Notes: generated from the letters alone by a model not told the origin. Positions 1 through 8,991 are shown, numbered from the stretch's first letter. The stretch is DNA of 64,000 bases from Nitrospirae bacterium MYbin3 (GCA_002753335.1 PEAD01000005.1:62001-126000); one strand, 5' to 3'. Made by a program: numbers and translations.

Positions 1-271
1 CTTCAAGCGGAGCCTTTAGAATGCTTAATGCCTCATCAACATTCCGGACATTGTTATGCCTGACAGGAACATAAAAGGCTTTACCCTTTTCCCTGCAAAG
101 AGCTATGCCCACTACTGAATCGCTGAGAGGATTGCTGCCGGTTGATTCTATATCAAAGGCAAGTTCGGACAGGCTTATGGAATGCGAGTGGCTCTTCTTT
201 TTTGCAGGTCTGCCATTTTCTTCTTTCTGCTCCGGCTCGTCCGCAAAAAGTGAATACTGCTTCAGTGTTTT
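1..271 (-). CDS. polA: DNA polymerase I fragment, 3'-5' exonuclease domain start (runs off the left edge)
   Basis: The minus-strand frame from 271 to 1 reads a charged linker (KQYSLFADEPEQKEE) followed by LAFDIESTGSNPLSDSVVG and then GKAFYVPVRHNN. This is the opening strand and DxE metal-binding motif of the DnaQ-like 3'-5' exonuclease domain of PolA, with the usual 'P-V-x-H' strand after it. The rest of the protein lies outside the window. The N-terminal 5'-nuclease domain that normally precedes this is not present: the same frame meets TAA at 272-274, which is the stop of the upstream secreted-protein gene. No ATG, GTG or TTG with a ribosome site is visible between that stop and the domain. 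The gene therefore either starts unusually or has lost its 5' part. Identity of the domain is fairly sure; the state of the gene is not. Confidence 0.7.
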
Positions 272-910
272 TTACTCCACACCGCTCTTTTTAATAAACT
301 TGTTGTAATAAGCCCTGCAGGACTTCATATCCTTCTTGCTGCAAGGCACGATAAGGTCTCTTTCTTCTTTTCCGTAGGCCTTATACGCTTGTGTTTCCCT
401 TTTGGATATTTTTTTTACAACAGGCTCGGCTGCCACCGCAGGCTTTTCATTTTTTGCAGCAGCAATTCCCTTGCAAAGTACGCTATGGAGCGCATCTTCG
501 GCGGTAAATGACGAAATATTAGTCCAGGGGTTATTAAGGAGAGGAGCCCTTACACGCTCACCTTCCAGAACCGTAATCTGCAGAAAACTGTACTGCCTTT
601 CGGAGCAATTAATGCTCGTTAACGCCTCCAGCTTAACTTTTTTCTGCTCCATTTTCTGAATCCATACCGAAACAAAGCCGTCTGCTGGCTTAATCACACT
701 GTTGCTATCATAAGAACATGCAAGCGCATCTTTGGAAAAATAATGCTTCCAGCTCTGATCGAAAAATTTATCGTTTTCGGCCGCGCGCTGCGCTTCTTCC
801 TGCATACCCTCTGCGGTTGAAGTTTTAGACTCCTCGGCCTGAACCGGCACAGCAATTAAAATTATGGCAAAAAACAGAAAGAACGCTGTTTTAATTTCTC
901 GATATATCAT
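272..910 (-). CDS. Secreted protein, surface-adhesin-E-like family
   Basis: A 212-residue protein with an N-terminal signal peptide (hydrophobic stretch at residues 8-24, cleavage after VQAEE-type sequence). Its middle matches the pattern of two other proteins in this window (8052-8510 and 46898-47263): an aromatic W-x-x-Y/F strand near the start, then a 'V-x-V-W-x-K' strand, an 'INCSER' strand, a 'PW' turn and a closing 'L-x-x-V-L-C-K'. This layout resembles the surface-adhesin protein E family, whose molecular role is poorly defined. After about residue 150 it has an extra tail (KKISKRETQAYKAYGKEERD) ending in a Cys-containing segment CSKKDMKSCRAYYNKF. Likely periplasmic or surface exposed. 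The stop codon abuts the polA fragment. Confidence 0.6.
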   Translation of the reverse strand: MIYREIKTAFFLFFAIILIAVPVQAEESKTSTAEGMQEEAQRAAENDKFFDQSWKHYFSKDALACSYDSNSVIKPADGFVSVWIQKMEQKKVKLEALTSINCSERQYSFLQITVLEGERVRAPLLNNPWTNISSFTAEDALHSVLCKGIAAAKNEKPAVAAEPVVKKISKRETQAYKAYGKEERDLIVPCSKKDMKSCRAYYNKFIKKSGVE

Positions 911-975
911 AAGTCTCTATCCTCCGCCGATTAAAATGAATATTTAATATTACAACTGGCTGATGATGGTGTCAA

Positions 976-1015
976 TAAAACAAATTGATAAAACAAATTG
1001 AGTAAAACAAATTGA
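976..1015. repeat. Three tandem copies of a 13-bp unit
   Basis: The unit TAAAACAAATTGA occurs at 976-988, 989-1001 and 1003-1015, the last copy shifted by one inserted G. It sits in the 178-bp gap between the divergent secreted-protein gene and the radical SAM gene. It could be simple slippage repeat or lie within a promoter region. Confidence 0.8.
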
Positions 1016-1088
1016 GTATCCTTATCAGGATGTAGTTTTACGTATTTAAAGAGAAATCGTTTCTGCTAAAATTAAAGCCTAAACTATT

Positions 1089-2717
1089 ATGAGCACAAAG
1101 CTGTTTGATAAAATAGACCGGCTTCTCTCCAGAGAAACAGGCACGATATATAAAGACCCCGGCGGCAAGGTGTCTGTCTGTCTTGTGTATCCGAACACAT
1201 ACCGTATAGGAATGTCCAACCTTGGATTTCAGGGCATATACGGATTGCTGAACAGCCGCAGCGATGTTGTGTGCGAAAGGGCTTTTTTGCCTGACGATGA
1301 TGATATTCATATATATCGAAGATCCGGTACAAAAATATTCTCATTCGAATCAAAACGAAGGTTGACGGACTTCGATATCATCGCGTTTTCGCTTTCTTTC
1401 GAAAATGATTACCCTAACATAGCCAAAATACTTGATCTTGCAGGTATTCCGCTTTTGGCCTCTGATAGGAGCGGCCGTTATCCGTTGCTGATATCCGGAG
1501 GAGTGTGCTGTTTCTTTAATCCCGAACCTGTGGCCGAAATCTTCGATATAATTTTTATTGGCGAAGCTGAAGGGTCTTTAAGCGAGTTTATGGATTCGGT
1601 AAGAGTCAGCGATGATATCAAGGCGTCTGCAGCCACTATTGATGGAGTATATGTACCATCTTTTTATTCTTTGGAATACAATCAGGACGGGACTATCGAT
1701 AAGAGAGTTTCTTTGAACAATGCTCCGGAGAAGATTAAAGTCACGCATGTTCGAGATTTTAGTCACCGGATGACGGTAACAACGCCTGATTCAGAATTTT
1801 CTGGCATGTGCTTGATAGAGGTTATGCGCGGATGTCCTTGGAACTGCAGGTTCTGTCTTGTGGGGCACATTTACAACCCACCTAGAAAAAAAGATTTCGG
1901 AGCATTGCAAGCGGAAATAGAATCGTGCGGCGAAAAGAAGTCGGTCGGACTTATCGGTCCGTCATTGTCCGACTATCCTGCCATAAAAGAAGCCCTAATT
2001 ATTCCGGGCGTAAATTTTTCGATAACATCTTTGAGGGCTGGAGAGTCGAGCGGTGAGCTTGTTTCTCTTTTGAAGGGCAACAGGAGTGTTTCAATAGCTC
2101 CTGAAGCAGGAACAGAGCGCATGAGAAAGGTTGTGAATAAAAAAGTTACCGAAAATGACATTTTATCCACAGCAGAAGTGATAGCTGCTGCAGGCATAGA
2201 AACTCTTAGGCTTTATTTTATGGTCGGGCTGCCTTCAGAAACAGAAGATGACATCGAAGGCATTATAAATCTTGTTAAAAAGATAAGGGGCTGTTCTGCT
2301 CCGGGAAATATAGTATTGAGTGTAAGCTCCTTTGTACCTAAGCCGTTTACGCCGTTTCAGTGGCACCAAATGGAAGACATCGGCACAGTTAAATCTAAGA
2401 TAAGCCGCATAAAAAAATCTCTCATCAACGTCAAAGGCGTTAAAGTTTTTAATGATGTGCCAAAGCAGGCACGGATGCAGGGGCTTTTCTCAAGAGGAGA
2501 CAGGCGGCTTGTTCGTGTGATACAGGCAATGGCAAAAACTGATGATTATGCTGCCGTGTGCAAGTCTGCCGTGATTGATATTGATTCTTATGTCCTAAGA
2601 CGAAGATCTTTTGAAGAGCAGCTTCCGTGGGATTTTATAGAAGCTGGCACCGATAAAAAACGGCTTTGGCAAGAATACCAAGCAGCTTTATCACTAAAAC
2701 CGGAGGTCATAGCTTGA
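1089..2717 (+). CDS. Radical SAM protein with N-terminal B12-binding-like region
   Basis: A 542-residue radical SAM enzyme. The cluster-binding motif is RGCPWNCRFC at residues about 247-256, giving Cys249, Cys253 and Cys256 (CxxxCxxC), followed by a TIM-barrel-like region with 'SIAPEAGTERMRKVVNK' typical of this subgroup. The first 180 residues (YPNTYRIGMSNLGFQGIYGL, then ISGGVCCFFNPEPVAEIFD) match the B12-binding-like N-terminal part found in the TIGR03960/YgiQ-like class. The substrate is unknown. It is the first gene of a tightly overlapping three-gene operon; its stop codon overlaps the next start (TTGA at 2714-2717). Confidence 0.85.
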   Translation: MSTKLFDKIDRLLSRETGTIYKDPGGKVSVCLVYPNTYRIGMSNLGFQGIYGLLNSRSDVVCERAFLPDDDDIHIYRRSGTKIFSFESKRRLTDFDIIAFSLSFENDYPNIAKILDLAGIPLLASDRSGRYPLLISGGVCCFFNPEPVAEIFDIIFIGEAEGSLSEFMDSVRVSDDIKASAATIDGVYVPSFYSLEYNQDGTIDKRVSLNNAPEKIKVTHVRDFSHRMTVTTPDSEFSGMCLIEVMRGCPWNCRFCLVGHIYNPPRKKDFGALQAEIESCGEKKSVGLIGPSLSDYPAIKEALIIPGVNFSITSLRAGESSGELVSLLKGNRSVSIAPEAGTERMRKVVNKKVTENDILSTAEVIAAAGIETLRLYFMVGLPSETEDDIEGIINLVKKIRGCSAPGNIVLSVSSFVPKPFTPFQWHQMEDIGTVKSKISRIKKSLINVKGVKVFNDVPKQARMQGLFSRGDRRLVRVIQAMAKTDDYAAVCKSAVIDIDSYVLRRRSFEEQLPWDFIEAGTDKKRLWQEYQAALSLKPEVIA

Positions 2718-3565
2718 AGAAAGAAAAGTTGTCGATTGAGCACAAAGAACTTCTTTATGAAAAGATGCGGTCAATAGACACTCAGCTTTCGGAGTACAGC
2801 TTTGCCAATCTTTATCTTTTCAGAAAGGCGCATGACTACGAGCTGCTTTTTGGAGAGGAGCTTTTTATCCGCGGAAAAACTTATGATGGTCATACATATC
2901 TGATGCCCACGGTCTCATTAGATATGATTGATTCTGGTTACCTGAGAACTATTATGGAACAGGCCGATTTTCTCTTTCCGATTCCTGAAGAATGGCTAAA
3001 GATATTCGATGGAAAAGATTTTTCGATGAGCTCAAAGCCCGGAGATATGGATTATGTTTACACCGTTGCCAAAATGTCTTCGTATCCAGGCAGAAACCTG
3101 CATAAAAAAAGAAACCTTTTTAAACAGTTCATATCAGGTTATTCTCATGATGCAAGGCCTCTGACAAAAGATTTCTTAGATGATGCGATGTTTGTTCTTG
3201 ATGAATGGCATACCGAATCAGGCATTGATGCTGAAGATACAGACTACTACCCTTGCCTTGAAGCGTTAAAGCTTTATGAAGAGCTTATCCTGTGCGGAGG
3301 CATTTATTATGCTGACAGCGAACCGGCCGGTTTTATTTTAGGAGAAGAGCTGAACGAAGAGACGTTTGTTCTGCATTTTGCGAAGGCGCGCAAAAAATTC
3401 AAGGGCATATACCAGTACATGTACAACCAGTTTGCAAAAATACTGCCCCCAAAATACCGTTATCTGAACTTTGAGCAGGACTTGGACAAGGCGCCGCTCA
3501 GAATAGCTAAATCATCATATCTGCCTGATGCTATGTTAAAAAAGGTGCGGGTTCGTTTGAAGTGA
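2714..3565 (+). CDS. DUF2156 protein (phosphatidylglycerol lysyltransferase-like acyltransferase domain)
   Basis: A 283-residue protein beginning at TTG 2714. This start is chosen because GGAGG lies at 2702-2706, eight bases upstream, and TTGA overlaps the stop of the radical SAM gene. The sequence (YSFANLYLFRKAHDYELLF near the start, then NLHKKRNLFKQF, and a C-terminal region with LNFEQDLDKAPLR) fits the DUF2156 family, two tandem GNAT-like folds related to the C-terminal domain of aminoacyl-phosphatidylglycerol synthases. No membrane segments are visible, so it is probably a soluble aminoacyl- or acyl-transferase. Substrate unknown. It shares GTGA with the following peptidase gene, so the three are probably translationally coupled. 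Confidence 0.75.
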   Translation: MKKEKLSIEHKELLYEKMRSIDTQLSEYSFANLYLFRKAHDYELLFGEELFIRGKTYDGHTYLMPTVSLDMIDSGYLRTIMEQADFLFPIPEEWLKIFDGKDFSMSSKPGDMDYVYTVAKMSSYPGRNLHKKRNLFKQFISGYSHDARPLTKDFLDDAMFVLDEWHTESGIDAEDTDYYPCLEALKLYEELILCGGIYYADSEPAGFILGEELNEETFVLHFAKARKKFKGIYQYMYNQFAKILPPKYRYLNFEQDLDKAPLRIAKSSYLPDAMLKKVRVRLK

Positions 3566-5736
3566 TAAGATTTATTTCCGCAACTCTTTTTATTTCAGTC
3601 TTAGTTTATTTTGCCTTTTTCGCTGATATTTCCTGTGCGAGCATTAAGACCATCCATCACAATCTAAAGGTGGGCCTTAATCCTGCTGAAAACAGAATTG
3701 AGGTTAAAGATACAATAACGCTTCCGAAATCAGCAGACAGCGAAATTATTTTTAATCTTCATGCAGGGCTTTCTCCTGTCTTGATTGGGGAAGGATCTAA
3801 GCTGGAGTTCATAGAATCAAAATCCGGCGCTGTGCCTATTGAATCTTTCAAGATTAAACTTTTATCAGAAACAAAAACCTTCACGCTTAAATACGGAGGT
3901 AAGATTAATCACCCTCTCGCCATACATGGAAAAGAACAGGCACGGGGGGATATGAGGACGCCAGGAATTATATCGAAGGATGGAGTGTATCTTTCGGGCA
4001 ATTCAGCATGGTATCCGAATTTTGAAGGAGATTTGTCATCAGAACTCGTAAGCTTCGACCTAAGTGTGGACTTGCCCGAAGGCTGGAGTGCGGTGAGTCA
4101 GGGGAAGCTCAAGCGTAAAGATGGCGAGCTTATGCAGTGGGAGTCCAAAGAGCCTCAGGACGAGATATTACTGGTAGCCAACAGGTTCACAGAGTATGTA
4201 AAACAGCATGAGAAAGTTGCTGCAATGGCTTTTCTTATTACACCGGACAAGGAGCTTGCTGATAAATATCTCGATGCGACTATTAGTTATATCGGCATGT
4301 ACGAAAAGCTTATAGGCGCATATTCCTATGCCAAGTTCGCGCTTGTTGAAAATTTCTGGGAGACGGGCTACGGCATGCCGTCGTTCACTTTGCTCGGCCC
4401 GAAGATAATCCGTTTTCCATTCATAATAAACTCTTCGTATCCGCATGAGATACTTCACAACTGGTTGGGAAACAGTGTATTCCCAGACTTCTCAAAGGGC
4501 AACTGGACAGAGGGTCTTACAGCTTACCTTTCGGATTATCTGATAAAAGAACAGCAGGGCGGCGGAGCAGAACATCGTCATACCACACTACAGAAGTACG
4601 CAGATTATGTTTTGGCCGGGAGAGATTTCCCGATTGCCGAGTTCAGATCGCGCCATAGTTCTCCGTCTGAGGCTGTGGGTTACGGCAAGTCATCCATGCT
4701 GTTTCATATGCTGCGCATGGATATAGGAGATAAAGCCTTTACTGCCGGGCTTCAGGATTTTTACAAGACCAACAAATTCAGATTTGCGTCTTTTGAGAAT
4801 ATTAGAAAAAGCTTTGAGAAGGCTTCGGGCAAAGACCTTGCTAAATTTTTTGATCAATGGCTGAGACTCTCAGGCGCTCCGGAGTTAAGGATAGAGAATC
4901 ATTCTGTATCAAACGATGGCGATGGATTCTTGTTAAAAGCGGCTATAAGACAGATACAGTCGGGTGATGCTTATTATCTTAGCATTCCGGTTGCGGTAAC
5001 GCTCGAAGACATACAAAACGCTTTTCAGACAAAATGGGAAATGAACGACAACTATGCGGAATTTACTATAAGACTGCCTGCGCGTCCGTTGAGGCTCGAT
5101 GTTGACCCTGAATTTGATATGTTCCGCAGACTGAACAGAGAAGAGATACCTGCTGCTTTTTCACATGCTTTGGGCGCAAAGAAAATGCTTGCGCTGCTTC
5201 CGTCAAAGGCCGAAAAAACCTTGCTTCAGGCCTATCGCCGGTTTGCAGAAATGCTTGCAACCTCAGGGCCTGATAAGGTTATTGTGAAATTAGATAGCGA
5301 GATACAAAGCCTGCCTGCCGACAGTTCGATAGCGATTTTGGGATGGGAAAATCTTTTTGCTGATAAGATGCTTCGGGCATTGCCCGAAGCCGGATCGGCT
5401 ATTGAAAGAAAGAATGTCCGTTTCGATAAAACGGTTGTATCGCTTAATAATCATTCGATAGCTTTTACGCTTAAGAATTCTGAAAATAAAGATATGGCGG
5501 TTATGTTTATTGCCTCTGACAGCGCAGAAGCATTGCCCGCTGTTGCGAGAAAACTGCCCCACTATCACAAATACAGCTACCTTGTTTTTGAAGGCAAAGA
5601 AGCGATAAATAAGGCGAAAGGACGCTGGCCGGTTACAGAATCGCCGATGACCGTATTTTTCAAAAACAGCAGCAGTAGGTTATCAAAAGTTGATCGAGGC
5701 AGGCTAACGGAGCGCAAACCGCTTGTTGAGCCTTAA
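3562..5736 (+). CDS. M1-family zinc aminopeptidase-like protein, secreted
   Basis: A 724-residue protein starting at GTG 3562, which overlaps the preceding stop. Residues 1-27 form a signal peptide or signal anchor (FISATLFISVLVYFAFFADI). The zinc site is HEILH at about residues 295-299, with the third ligand in NWTEGL about 18 residues later, as in M1 (gluzincin) peptidases. The usual GAMEN exopeptidase motif is replaced by a YGMPSF sequence, seen in secreted M1 homologues of unknown substrate. The N-terminal part is beta-rich, as in M1 proteins; the last 200 residues are not assigned. The operon context with a radical SAM and a DUF2156 protein is of interest because all three have unknown substrates. 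Confidence 0.85.
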   Translation: MIRFISATLFISVLVYFAFFADISCASIKTIHHNLKVGLNPAENRIEVKDTITLPKSADSEIIFNLHAGLSPVLIGEGSKLEFIESKSGAVPIESFKIKLLSETKTFTLKYGGKINHPLAIHGKEQARGDMRTPGIISKDGVYLSGNSAWYPNFEGDLSSELVSFDLSVDLPEGWSAVSQGKLKRKDGELMQWESKEPQDEILLVANRFTEYVKQHEKVAAMAFLITPDKELADKYLDATISYIGMYEKLIGAYSYAKFALVENFWETGYGMPSFTLLGPKIIRFPFIINSSYPHEILHNWLGNSVFPDFSKGNWTEGLTAYLSDYLIKEQQGGGAEHRHTTLQKYADYVLAGRDFPIAEFRSRHSSPSEAVGYGKSSMLFHMLRMDIGDKAFTAGLQDFYKTNKFRFASFENIRKSFEKASGKDLAKFFDQWLRLSGAPELRIENHSVSNDGDGFLLKAAIRQIQSGDAYYLSIPVAVTLEDIQNAFQTKWEMNDNYAEFTIRLPARPLRLDVDPEFDMFRRLNREEIPAAFSHALGAKKMLALLPSKAEKTLLQAYRRFAEMLATSGPDKVIVKLDSEIQSLPADSSIAILGWENLFADKMLRALPEAGSAIERKNVRFDKTVVSLNNHSIAFTLKNSENKDMAVMFIASDSAEALPAVARKLPHYHKYSYLVFEGKEAINKAKGRWPVTESPMTVFFKNSSSRLSKVDRGRLTERKPLVEP

Positions 5737-5743
5737 AGCCCAA

Positions 5744-5905
5744 CTATCGCTTCTCTACCTTCTCTTTGCAGGGCAGATTTTTATGCACCAGCTTTTTTTT
5801 GAGCTTGCAGTAAAGGGCCACGAAAGTCCGGCAGCTTCTTGATCCGTCAACAGCATCGTCCTTAGGAAACCTGGCATATTTACAATCAAGGTCGCAGAAA
5901 TTCAT
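5744..5905 (-). CDS. Small cysteine-rich protein, 53 residues
   Basis: A short minus-strand frame from ATG 5905 to TGA/TAG-type stop at 5744-5746. It begins MNFCDLDCKYARFPKDD and continues with SCRTFVALYCKLKKK and NLPCKEK, giving five cysteines in 53 residues with charged, compact composition. The spacing of Cys pairs suggests a small metal-binding or disulfide-bonded domain. It is convergent with the M1 peptidase gene (8-bp gap) and divergent from the HD gene. No Shine-Dalgarno is obvious, but an AT-rich stretch lies directly upstream. Coding is inferred from composition and because the gap is otherwise unexplained. Function unknown. Confidence 0.55.
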   Translation of the reverse strand: MNFCDLDCKYARFPKDDAVDGSRSCRTFVALYCKLKKKLVHKNLPCKEKVEKR

Positions 5906-5956
5906 AGTTATTTTTATAATACAACATGTCTTAAAATCAATCTTGATGGAGAACAA

Positions 5957-6535
5957 ATGAAAAGAATAGCCAATTTTCTTTTTGAAGCAGGGATGCTCAA
6001 GCGCACTCCGCGCACAGGTTTTCAATTCTTGGGGTCGGGATCGGAGTCTGTTGCAGAGCATATATTCAGAACGGTTTATATAGGCTATGCACTTGGAAAT
6101 ATGGCTCAGGATGCGGACACAGGGAAAATTATCAAGATGTGTCTGTTCCATGACCTGCCCGAGGCGAGGACAGGAGACCTTAACTACGTCAACAAAAAGT
6201 ATGTGAAGACTGATGAAGAAAAAGCTGTGAATGACCTTGCGGAAGGTTTGCCATTCGGCGGTGACATAAAAGAATTGATTGGCGAGTTTATGAAGGCGGA
6301 AAGTATCGAGGCCCAGTTGGCGCATGATGCTGACCAGCTTGAGCTTATCCTTTGCCTTAAAGAGTATAAAGACTTGGGAAATAAATATGCTGATGAGTGG
6401 CTTTCATTTTCGCTTAAGCGCCTGAAGACCGATATTGCGCGCAGTCTAGCTGAAAAAATACTCGAAACCGATTCATCGCTCTGGTGGTTCGAGGACAAGT
6501 CCGACTGGTGGATCCACGGCAGGGACAAGGAGTAA
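5957..6535 (+). CDS. HD-domain phosphohydrolase (YfbR/HDDC2-like)
   Basis: A 192-residue protein of the HD_3 class. The metal ligands are visible in order: H in SVAEHIFR (about residue 34), the HD pair in LFHDLPEA (about 68-69) and D in AHDADQLE (about 126). This is the pattern of 5'-deoxynucleotidases such as YfbR and human HDDC2, which remove phosphate from deoxynucleoside monophosphates. The start has a GGAGA site upstream. Its TAA stop overlaps the ATG of the glutaredoxin-like gene (TAATG), so the two are probably co-translated. Confidence 0.8.
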   Translation: MKRIANFLFEAGMLKRTPRTGFQFLGSGSESVAEHIFRTVYIGYALGNMAQDADTGKIIKMCLFHDLPEARTGDLNYVNKKYVKTDEEKAVNDLAEGLPFGGDIKELIGEFMKAESIEAQLAHDADQLELILCLKEYKDLGNKYADEWLSFSLKRLKTDIARSLAEKILETDSSLWWFEDKSDWWIHGRDKE

Positions 6536-6780
6536 TGGTCAATCTGACTTTTTATTATAAAAGCGGCTGCTGGCTTTGTGACATGGCTGAGGATATGCTG
6601 AACGGCCTTATCGAGAAATGTGACATCAAAGTGAACAAGGTAGATATCACTTCAAGCGACGAACTCTACCAGCTTTACCGCTTCGATATTCCTGTTTTCG
6701 AGTTCAAAGACGGTTCAGTTCTCCACGGCAGAATAAGAAAGAAAGAACTGCTTAAAAAGATCGAAGCTAACAAAGAGTAG
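6535..6780 (+). CDS. Glutaredoxin-like protein (DUF836 type)
   Basis: An 81-residue thioredoxin-fold protein. The redox motif is CWLC near residue 11, in the context TFYYKSGCWLCDMAEDML, and the cis-proline is in RFDIPVFEF. The short length and pattern match the glutaredoxin-like DUF836 family, which lacks an assigned partner. ATG 6535 is chosen as start because it overlaps the upstream stop; the frame is open further back inside the HD gene but nothing supports that. Convergent with icd. Confidence 0.8.
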   Translation: MVNLTFYYKSGCWLCDMAEDMLNGLIEKCDIKVNKVDITSSDELYQLYRFDIPVFEFKDGSVLHGRIRKKELLKKIEANKE

Positions 6781-6787
6781 CCTTTTC

Positions 6788-7999
6788 TCAGACCTCCCGG
6801 CTTATACTCTCTGCAACCGTATCAATAAACTCTTCGGTTAATGCATATCTGGAAACAGAAGGTTTTGCTATAAGCATCAGGTCTTTAGTCATGACACCAT
6901 TTTCAACTGTTTTTATCACCGCATCCTCAACTGTTTTTGCGAACTTTACTACAACCGGAGTATTGTCGAGCTCGCCTCTTTTTGCGATGGCGCCGGTCCA
7001 TGCGAAAATAGAAGCTATAGAGTTGGTTGATGTGGGATTGCCCTTGAGATGTTCGTAATAATGTCTTACGACCGTCCCGTGGGCAGCCTCGAATTCATAT
7101 TTGCCGTTCGGAGAAACGAGTACAGAGGTCATCAGGCCCAAGCTGCCAAAGCCGCTCGCCACCATGTCAGACATAACATCGCCGTCATAGTTCATGCAGG
7201 CCCAGAGCATTCCTCCGTCAGATTTCATAAGCTGAGCAACAGCATCATCTATCAGCATGAAACGGTACTGAATTCCTGAAGCCTTAAATTCGTCTTCGAC
7301 CTTTTTTATCTCTTCGGCAAAGACATCCCTGAAAAATCCGTGGTACTGTTTAGATATAGTATCTTTTGCACCGAACCACAAATCGATCTTTTCGCTCAAT
7401 GCATAATTTATGCATGACTTCGCAAAGCTTCTTATCGATTTTTCGGTATTGTGCATTCCCATGACAACGCCCGGATTTTTCAGGTCATATATCTTGAGCA
7501 CTGTCTTAGCGCTGCCATCAGCAGGCGTAAAAACTATCTCTGCTGTGCCGGGCTTATCAATAATACATTCGACGTTTTTATATATGTCGCCGTAAGCATG
7601 TCGGCCTATAATTATAGGTTTTCTCCACATCTTTACCGCGGGCGGTATGTTTTTAATAATTATCGGCTTTCTAAAGACTGTGCCGTCGAGTATAGATCTA
7701 ATAGTCCCATTCGGGCTTTTCCATTGCTGCTTAAGACCGTACTCTTTCACGCGGGCTGCATTAGGAGTGATTGTAGCGCATTTAACTCCTACCCCATGTT
7801 CTATGATAGCGCTCGCAGCCTCGACAGTCACCATATCGTTAGTCTCATCCCTGTGCTTTATGCCAAGATCGTAATATTTGAGGTTTATGTCAAGAAAAGG
7901 CAGGATCAGTTTTTCTTTTATCATCTGCCACATGATACGCGTCATCTCGTCGCCATCCATCTCGACTATCGGGTTCTTCACTTTGATTTTATAAGGCAT
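6788..7999 (-). CDS. icd: NADP-dependent isocitrate dehydrogenase, eukaryote-like type
   Basis: A 403-residue enzyme converting isocitrate to 2-oxoglutarate with NADP+. Recognisable segments are [14 protein letters not shown] at the start, [18 protein letters not shown] (substrate loop), [16 protein letters not shown], the metal-binding region [18 protein letters not shown] and the NADP-region AHGTVVRHY. These are characteristic of the homodimeric subfamily found in eukaryotes and some bacteria, not of the E. coli type. GGAGGAGTT lies just before ATG. Single gene, convergent with the glutaredoxin gene; it links with the methylcitrate and aconitase genes at 39-45 kb as part of central carbon oxidation. 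Confidence 0.93.
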   Translation of the reverse strand: MPYKIKVKNPIVEMDGDEMTRIMWQMIKEKLILPFLDINLKYYDLGIKHRDETNDMVTVEAASAIIEHGVGVKCATITPNAARVKEYGLKQQWKSPNGTIRSILDGTVFRKPIIIKNIPPAVKMWRKPIIIGRHAYGDIYKNVECIIDKPGTAEIVFTPADGSAKTVLKIYDLKNPGVVMGMHNTEKSIRSFAKSCINYALSEKIDLWFGAKDTISKQYHGFFRDVFAEEIKKVEDEFKASGIQYRFMLIDDAVAQLMKSDGGMLWACMNYDGDVMSDMVASGFGSLGLMTSVLVSPNGKYEFEAAHGTVVRHYYEHLKGNPTSTNSIASIFAWTGAIAKRGELDNTPVVVKFAKTVEDAVIKTVENGVMTKDLMLIAKPSVSRYALTEEFIDTVAESISREV

Positions 8000-8051
8000 A
8001 ACTCCTCCTATTCCTGAAATTCAATAAAATAATGTATCCAAACCGAAAGAC

Positions 8052-8510
8052 TTATTGCTTGTTAGGCCGGCAGACAACCGTTGTAAGGTTGTCCATTATT
8101 GTTCCTTTACCTATGGCGTCCCATGGGAAATCAGGCACCGTTACGGATTCAAGAGATTTTCCGTTCTTGTCGTAATCGGTAACAGAAACCACCCGGCTTT
8201 TCCTCTGAGAGCAGTTAATTTCGAACAGGCTTACGGAGTGTGAAAATTGTTCATAACCCTTGGTGTTTCCTCCGAAGCGTTGAAGCAGTTTTATTTTATC
8301 GTCTATTCCTATTTTACCCTTTGCAGAAGCCTTGCTCCAGATGCGGACTACTCCGTCATTTTTAAATTCTATGTTTTTGGTTGTGTAATACCAGTAGTTG
8401 GTTTCACTCTGTCCGAAGAGCCTCCAACCCTGAATATCCTCCACAGCGGAACAAATCGGAGCTAAACCTATGGTGCAAAATGCAAGCAAATATACAATAG
8501 CTTTTTTCAT
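8052..8510 (-). CDS. Secreted protein, surface-adhesin-E-like family
   Basis: A 152-residue protein with a signal peptide (KKAIVYLLAFCTIGLAPICSA) and the family pattern: GWRLFGQSETNYWYY, GVVRIWSKAS, a middle loop, SLFEINCSQRKSR, a strand with VTDYDKNGKS, DFPWDAIGKG and a closing TVVCRPNK. Two cysteines in the mature part (EINC and VVC) probably form a disulfide. It overlaps by 4 bp (ATGA) with the upstream membrane-protein gene, so both are likely made together. A paralogue of the genes at 272-910 and 46898-47263. Function not known. Confidence 0.65.
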   Translation of the reverse strand: MKKAIVYLLAFCTIGLAPICSAVEDIQGWRLFGQSETNYWYYTTKNIEFKNDGVVRIWSKASAKGKIGIDDKIKLLQRFGGNTKGYEQFSHSVSLFEINCSQRKSRVVSVTDYDKNGKSLESVTVPDFPWDAIGKGTIMDNLTTVVCRPNKQ

Positions 8511-8842
8511 GTCTGGCAGCAGCCTTTGCTTTTACCTGCGATTCGCTTACAGATGAACAAGCCACCGAAAAAAAGTATCGGCGCAGCAGATGCGATAAAT
8601 ATATTTATTCTAAGCAGCTTCTTGAATTCGTCTATGAGTTTTACCGAGAGGATCATGCAGTTCGATCTTTCTGCGGGATCTTTGTACTGGCTGCAGTGCG
8701 AACTCCATTGTGTTTCGATGCTTTTAGTTTCTACGATGTAATAGTAATAAATCGCTGATGATCCGGCAATCAAAGATATCAGAAAAACAACCATCCTCAG
8801 GATATTTAAGGTGTTTCCACCGCCTGCATTAATCTCTTTCAA
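8507..8842 (-). CDS. Small membrane protein with two transmembrane segments
   Basis: A 111-residue protein with hydrophobic segments at about 13-35 (ILRMVVFLISLIAGSSAIYYYY) and 80-100 (INIFIASAAPILFFGGLFI). Between them is a loop with two cysteines (HCSQYK and SNCMIL), probably extracytoplasmic. The tail ends KGCCQT. It is upstream of, and overlaps by 4 bp, the adhesin-E-like gene. No family recognised. Confidence 0.6.
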   Translation of the reverse strand: MKEINAGGGNTLNILRMVVFLISLIAGSSAIYYYYIVETKSIETQWSSHCSQYKDPAERSNCMILSVKLIDEFKKLLRINIFIASAAPILFFGGLFICKRIAGKSKGCCQT

Positions 8843-8991
8843 TCGGAAAATCCTCCATCGCAGCAGCCCGATTATTTATGTTATCTATCTTAGCATATCT
8901 TGGTATCCAACTATACAGGAATTTGCAAAATATAAAAAAATTCGGCTATTCTTAAAAGAAAGGAATAACCCTAATCTGATTAATAAAACTG

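Noticed and set aside
5744-6325. Long minus-strand frame of 193 codons overlapping the HD gene
   Set aside because: Only the last 53 codons from ATG 5905 look real; the rest is the antisense of the HD gene.
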